A DNA stretch of 13,801 nucleotides from Caulobacteraceae bacterium (lineage in GTDB: Bacteria; Pseudomonadota; Alphaproteobacteria; Caulobacterales; Caulobacteraceae): NCBI GenBank assembly GCA_947501315.1, contig CANMXH010000045.1, positions 1 to 13,801 of the forward strand, read 5' to 3'. Below the pieces are notes generated by a model that was not told the DNA's origin, ran no database searches, and worked only from the letters and a program-made list of their open reading frames with translations. Shown one piece after another: positions 12,194-13,801 of the stretch (its first letter is position 1; the number at the start of each line of letters is the position of its first letter). Made by a program: the position numbers and the translations under genes.

Positions 12194-12604
12194 ATGGCCC
12201 TGAATCGCACAGCCATCCGGTCGGCGTCCTCATTCTTTCTGGTGACGTTTTCGACGGCCTTTCTGTTCACGCTCGGAGCGCGGCTGACGGGCTGGTTCAC
12301 GCGGCCCCCCGAGGTGGAGCCGGCGCAACTGCAGTCGCTGGGCGTTGCCATCATGGTCGCCGTGGTCTGTCTGGCGGTCGGTGCCGGAATTCGACGGCTT
12401 TCGGCCGGCGAGTTGCAAAGCGCGCTGCTGGGCGCTTCGGCAGTGCTGTTGTCGACGCCGCTGGCGCTGGCGGTGCTGACCGGCAACTGGGAGCTTTCGA
12501 CTGCCGCTGTTTCGAGCATGGGCCTCCTGACGCTGGCCCTGGGCTGGCTGGTGGCGTTGACCCGCAAGGCGCGATCGCACGACGAGGATTCCGCTGATGG
12601 CTGA
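12194..12604 (+). CDS. Unrecognised four-helix membrane protein inside the nuo operon
   Basis: I recognise no family for this 136-residue protein. It has four likely transmembrane helices (about 11-31, 47-67, 76-95, 103-123), short loops and an acidic C-terminal end (SHDEDSADG). No metal, haem or cofactor motif is visible; the only charged pair near a helix end is Arg67-Arg68. It is not a known complex I core or accessory subunit. It sits between nuoC (3-base gap) and nuoD (8-base overlap), so it is co-transcribed and probably coupled with them. Another frame (12187-12597) is also open over nearly the same stretch, but its product is not membrane-like and has protein-poor composition. The tight spacing and strong hydrophobic pattern make this the real gene. 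A complex I assembly or accessory role is inference from position only. Confidence 0.78.
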   Translation: MALNRTAIRSASSFFLVTFSTAFLFTLGARLTGWFTRPPEVEPAQLQSLGVAIMVAVVCLAVGAGIRRLSAGELQSALLGASAVLLSTPLALAVLTGNWELSTAAVSSMGLLTLALGWLVALTRKARSHDEDSADG

Positions 12605-13801
12605 CGGCCACGCCCCTGCTACCCCGATCGGTGCCACCGACATCTTCGATGACGGCCTGACCGACCACGCCCGCGCGCTGGACGACAGGAAGTTTACGAT
12701 CAATTTCGGCCCGCAACACCCGGCTGCGCACGGTGTGCTGCGTCTGGTGCTGGAGCTGGACGGCGAGCTGGTTACCCGCGTCGATCCGCACATCGGCCTG
12801 CTGCACCGCGGCACCGAGAAGCTGATGGAGGCCCGGACCTACCTCCAGAACGTGCCCTATCTGGACCGGCTCGACTATGTCGCGCCGATGAACCAGGAGC
12901 ATGCCTTCTGCCTGGCCATCGAAAAGCTGCTCGGCGTCGACGTGCCCTACCGGGCCCAGCTGATCCGGGTGCTGTATTCCGAGATCGGCCGCATTCTCTC
13001 GCACCTGCTGAACGTGACCACCCAGGCCATGGACGTCGGCGCCCTGACCCCGCCGCTGTGGGGCTTCGAGGAACGCGAAAAGCTGATGGTCTTCTACGAG
13101 CGCGCCTCGGGAGCCCGTCTGCACGCCAACTATTTCCGCCCCGGTGGCGTCCATCAGGACCTGCCGATGGAGCTGATCGACGACATCGGCCGCTGGTGCC
13201 GGGAATTCCCGGCGGCGCTGAAGGACATCGAGTCGCTCGTCACCGAGAACCGCATCTTCAAACAGCGCAACGTCGACATCGGCGTCGTGTCGAAGCAGCA
13301 GGCGCTGGACTGGGGCTTCACCGGCGTGATGCTGCGCGGCTCTGATATCGCCTGGGACCTGCGCAAGTCGCAACCCTATGAATGCTATGCCGACCTCGAG
13401 TTCGACATTCCCGTCGGCAAGAACGGCGACTGCTGGGACCGCTACCTCTGCCGCATCGAGGAGATGAAGCAGTCGGTGCACATCATGGAGCAGTGCATCC
13501 ACCTGCTGCGCAACTGCCCCGGCGAGCCGGTGATGGTCGAGGACAACAAGATCGTTCCGCCGCGGCGCGGTGAGATGAAGCGGTCGATGGAAGCCCTGAT
13601 CCACCACTTCAAACTCTATACCGAGGGCTTCCGCACGCCGGAGGGTGAGGTCTATGCCTCGGTCGAGGCACCCAAGGGCGAGTTCGGCATTTATCTGGTC
13701 TCGGACGGCACCAACAAACCCTATCGCGTCAAAATCTCGGCCCCGGGCTTCCGCTCGCTGCAGGCCATGGACTGGATGAACCGCGGCCACATGCTGGCCG
13801 A
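12597..13801 (+). CDS. nuoD: NADH-quinone oxidoreductase subunit D (NuoD), 3' end outside window
   Basis: The reading frame stays open to the window end, giving 401 complete codons, nearly the whole subunit (family length about 400). The 49-kDa family motifs are present: FTINFGPQHPAAHG (33-46) with the histidines of the quinone site, LLHRGTEKL (68-76), YLQNVPYLDRLDY (82-94) containing the quinone-contacting tyrosine at residue 88, and near the end KISAPGFRSLQAMDWMNRGHMLA. NuoD forms the quinone pocket together with NuoB. The ATG at 12597 overlaps the membrane protein gene by 8 bases. The first 30 residues are a polar extension. Only the last dozen or so residues should lie beyond the window. 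Confidence 0.97.
   Translation, partial: MADGHAPATPIGATDIFDDGLTDHARALDDRKFTINFGPQHPAAHGVLRLVLELDGELVTRVDPHIGLLHRGTEKLMEARTYLQNVPYLDRLDYVAPMNQEHAFCLAIEKLLGVDVPYRAQLIRVLYSEIGRILSHLLNVTTQAMDVGALTPPLWGFEEREKLMVFYERASGARLHANYFRPGGVHQDLPMELIDDIGRWCREFPAALKDIESLVTENRIFKQRNVDIGVVSKQQALDWGFTGVMLRGSDIAWDLRKSQPYECYADLEFDIPVGKNGDCWDRYLCRIEEMKQSVHIMEQCIHLLRNCPGEPVMVEDNKIVPPRRGEMKRSMEALIHHFKLYTEGFRTPEGEVYASVEAPKGEFGIYLVSDGTNKPYRVKISAPGFRSLQAMDWMNRGHMLA

Noticed and set aside
12187..12597. Alternative plus-strand frame over the nuoC-nuoD interval
   Set aside because: Its product is Gly/Ala/Arg/His-rich with no membrane pattern; the 12194 frame encodes four clear hydrophobic helices and fits the operon spacing.
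12351..13790. 479-codon open frame on the minus strand opposite nuoD
   Set aside because: nuoD motifs are unmistakable on the plus strand; the antisense frame shows only His/Val/Asp-rich shadow composition.
1..13801. A defence, mobile or CRISPR system
   Set aside because: I looked for repeats with spacers, transposases, integrases, toxin-antitoxin pairs and nucleases, and saw none.

Overview
The window (GC-rich, with strong G/C preference at third codon positions) looks like chromosome of an alphaproteobacterium of the Caulobacterales. Brevundimonas or a close relative is my best guess, but the genus is an inference. The pointers are a SUF operon with a DUF59 protein between sufS and sufA, a split nuoA-B-C-D operon, a nuo promoter close to the Caulobacter housekeeping consensus (TTG-rich -35, GCTANAWC-type -10), and sites resembling CtrA boxes and CcrM (GANTC) sites. 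Most of the window is housekeeping; I see no phage, insertion sequence, CRISPR array or defence locus.

Layout. (1) 1-4128, plus strand: the 3' end of a SUF iron-sulfur operon (sufS C-terminus, DUF59/SufT-like gene, sufA) runs by start/stop overlaps straight into a methionine importer, metN-metI-metQ. The only real gap before metQ holds two facing palindromes of REP type, between the DUF59 gene and sufA. (2) 4125-7728, minus strand: a DEAD-box RNA helicase, then a GGDEF diguanylate cyclase and a PlsC-type acyltransferase that appear to form one unit. metQ and the acyltransferase converge and share the palindrome CTAG as their stop codons. (3) 7729-8780: a promoter region with a GANTC site in the helicase -35 and a CtrA-like site, a small secreted protein of unknown function, a probable decayed reading frame, and tRNA-Asp(GTC) on the minus strand, whose 3' end is one arm of a perfect 13-bp inverted repeat. 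(4) 8781-10343, minus strand: an AbgT-family transporter. (5) 10479-13801, plus strand: a promoter and the start of the complex I operon nuoA-nuoB-nuoC, an unrecognised four-helix membrane protein, and nuoD (cut by the window end).

Functional links: SUF builds Fe-S clusters of the kind carried by NuoB and other complex I subunits. Fusing SUF with a methionine importer puts two branches of cysteine/sulfur economy under one transcript. The most interesting unexplained items are the membrane protein inside the nuo operon, the SUF-Met fusion, the cell-cycle-type sites around the helicase, the secreted protein and the diguanylate cyclase, and the hairpin and gene remnant at tRNA-Asp.
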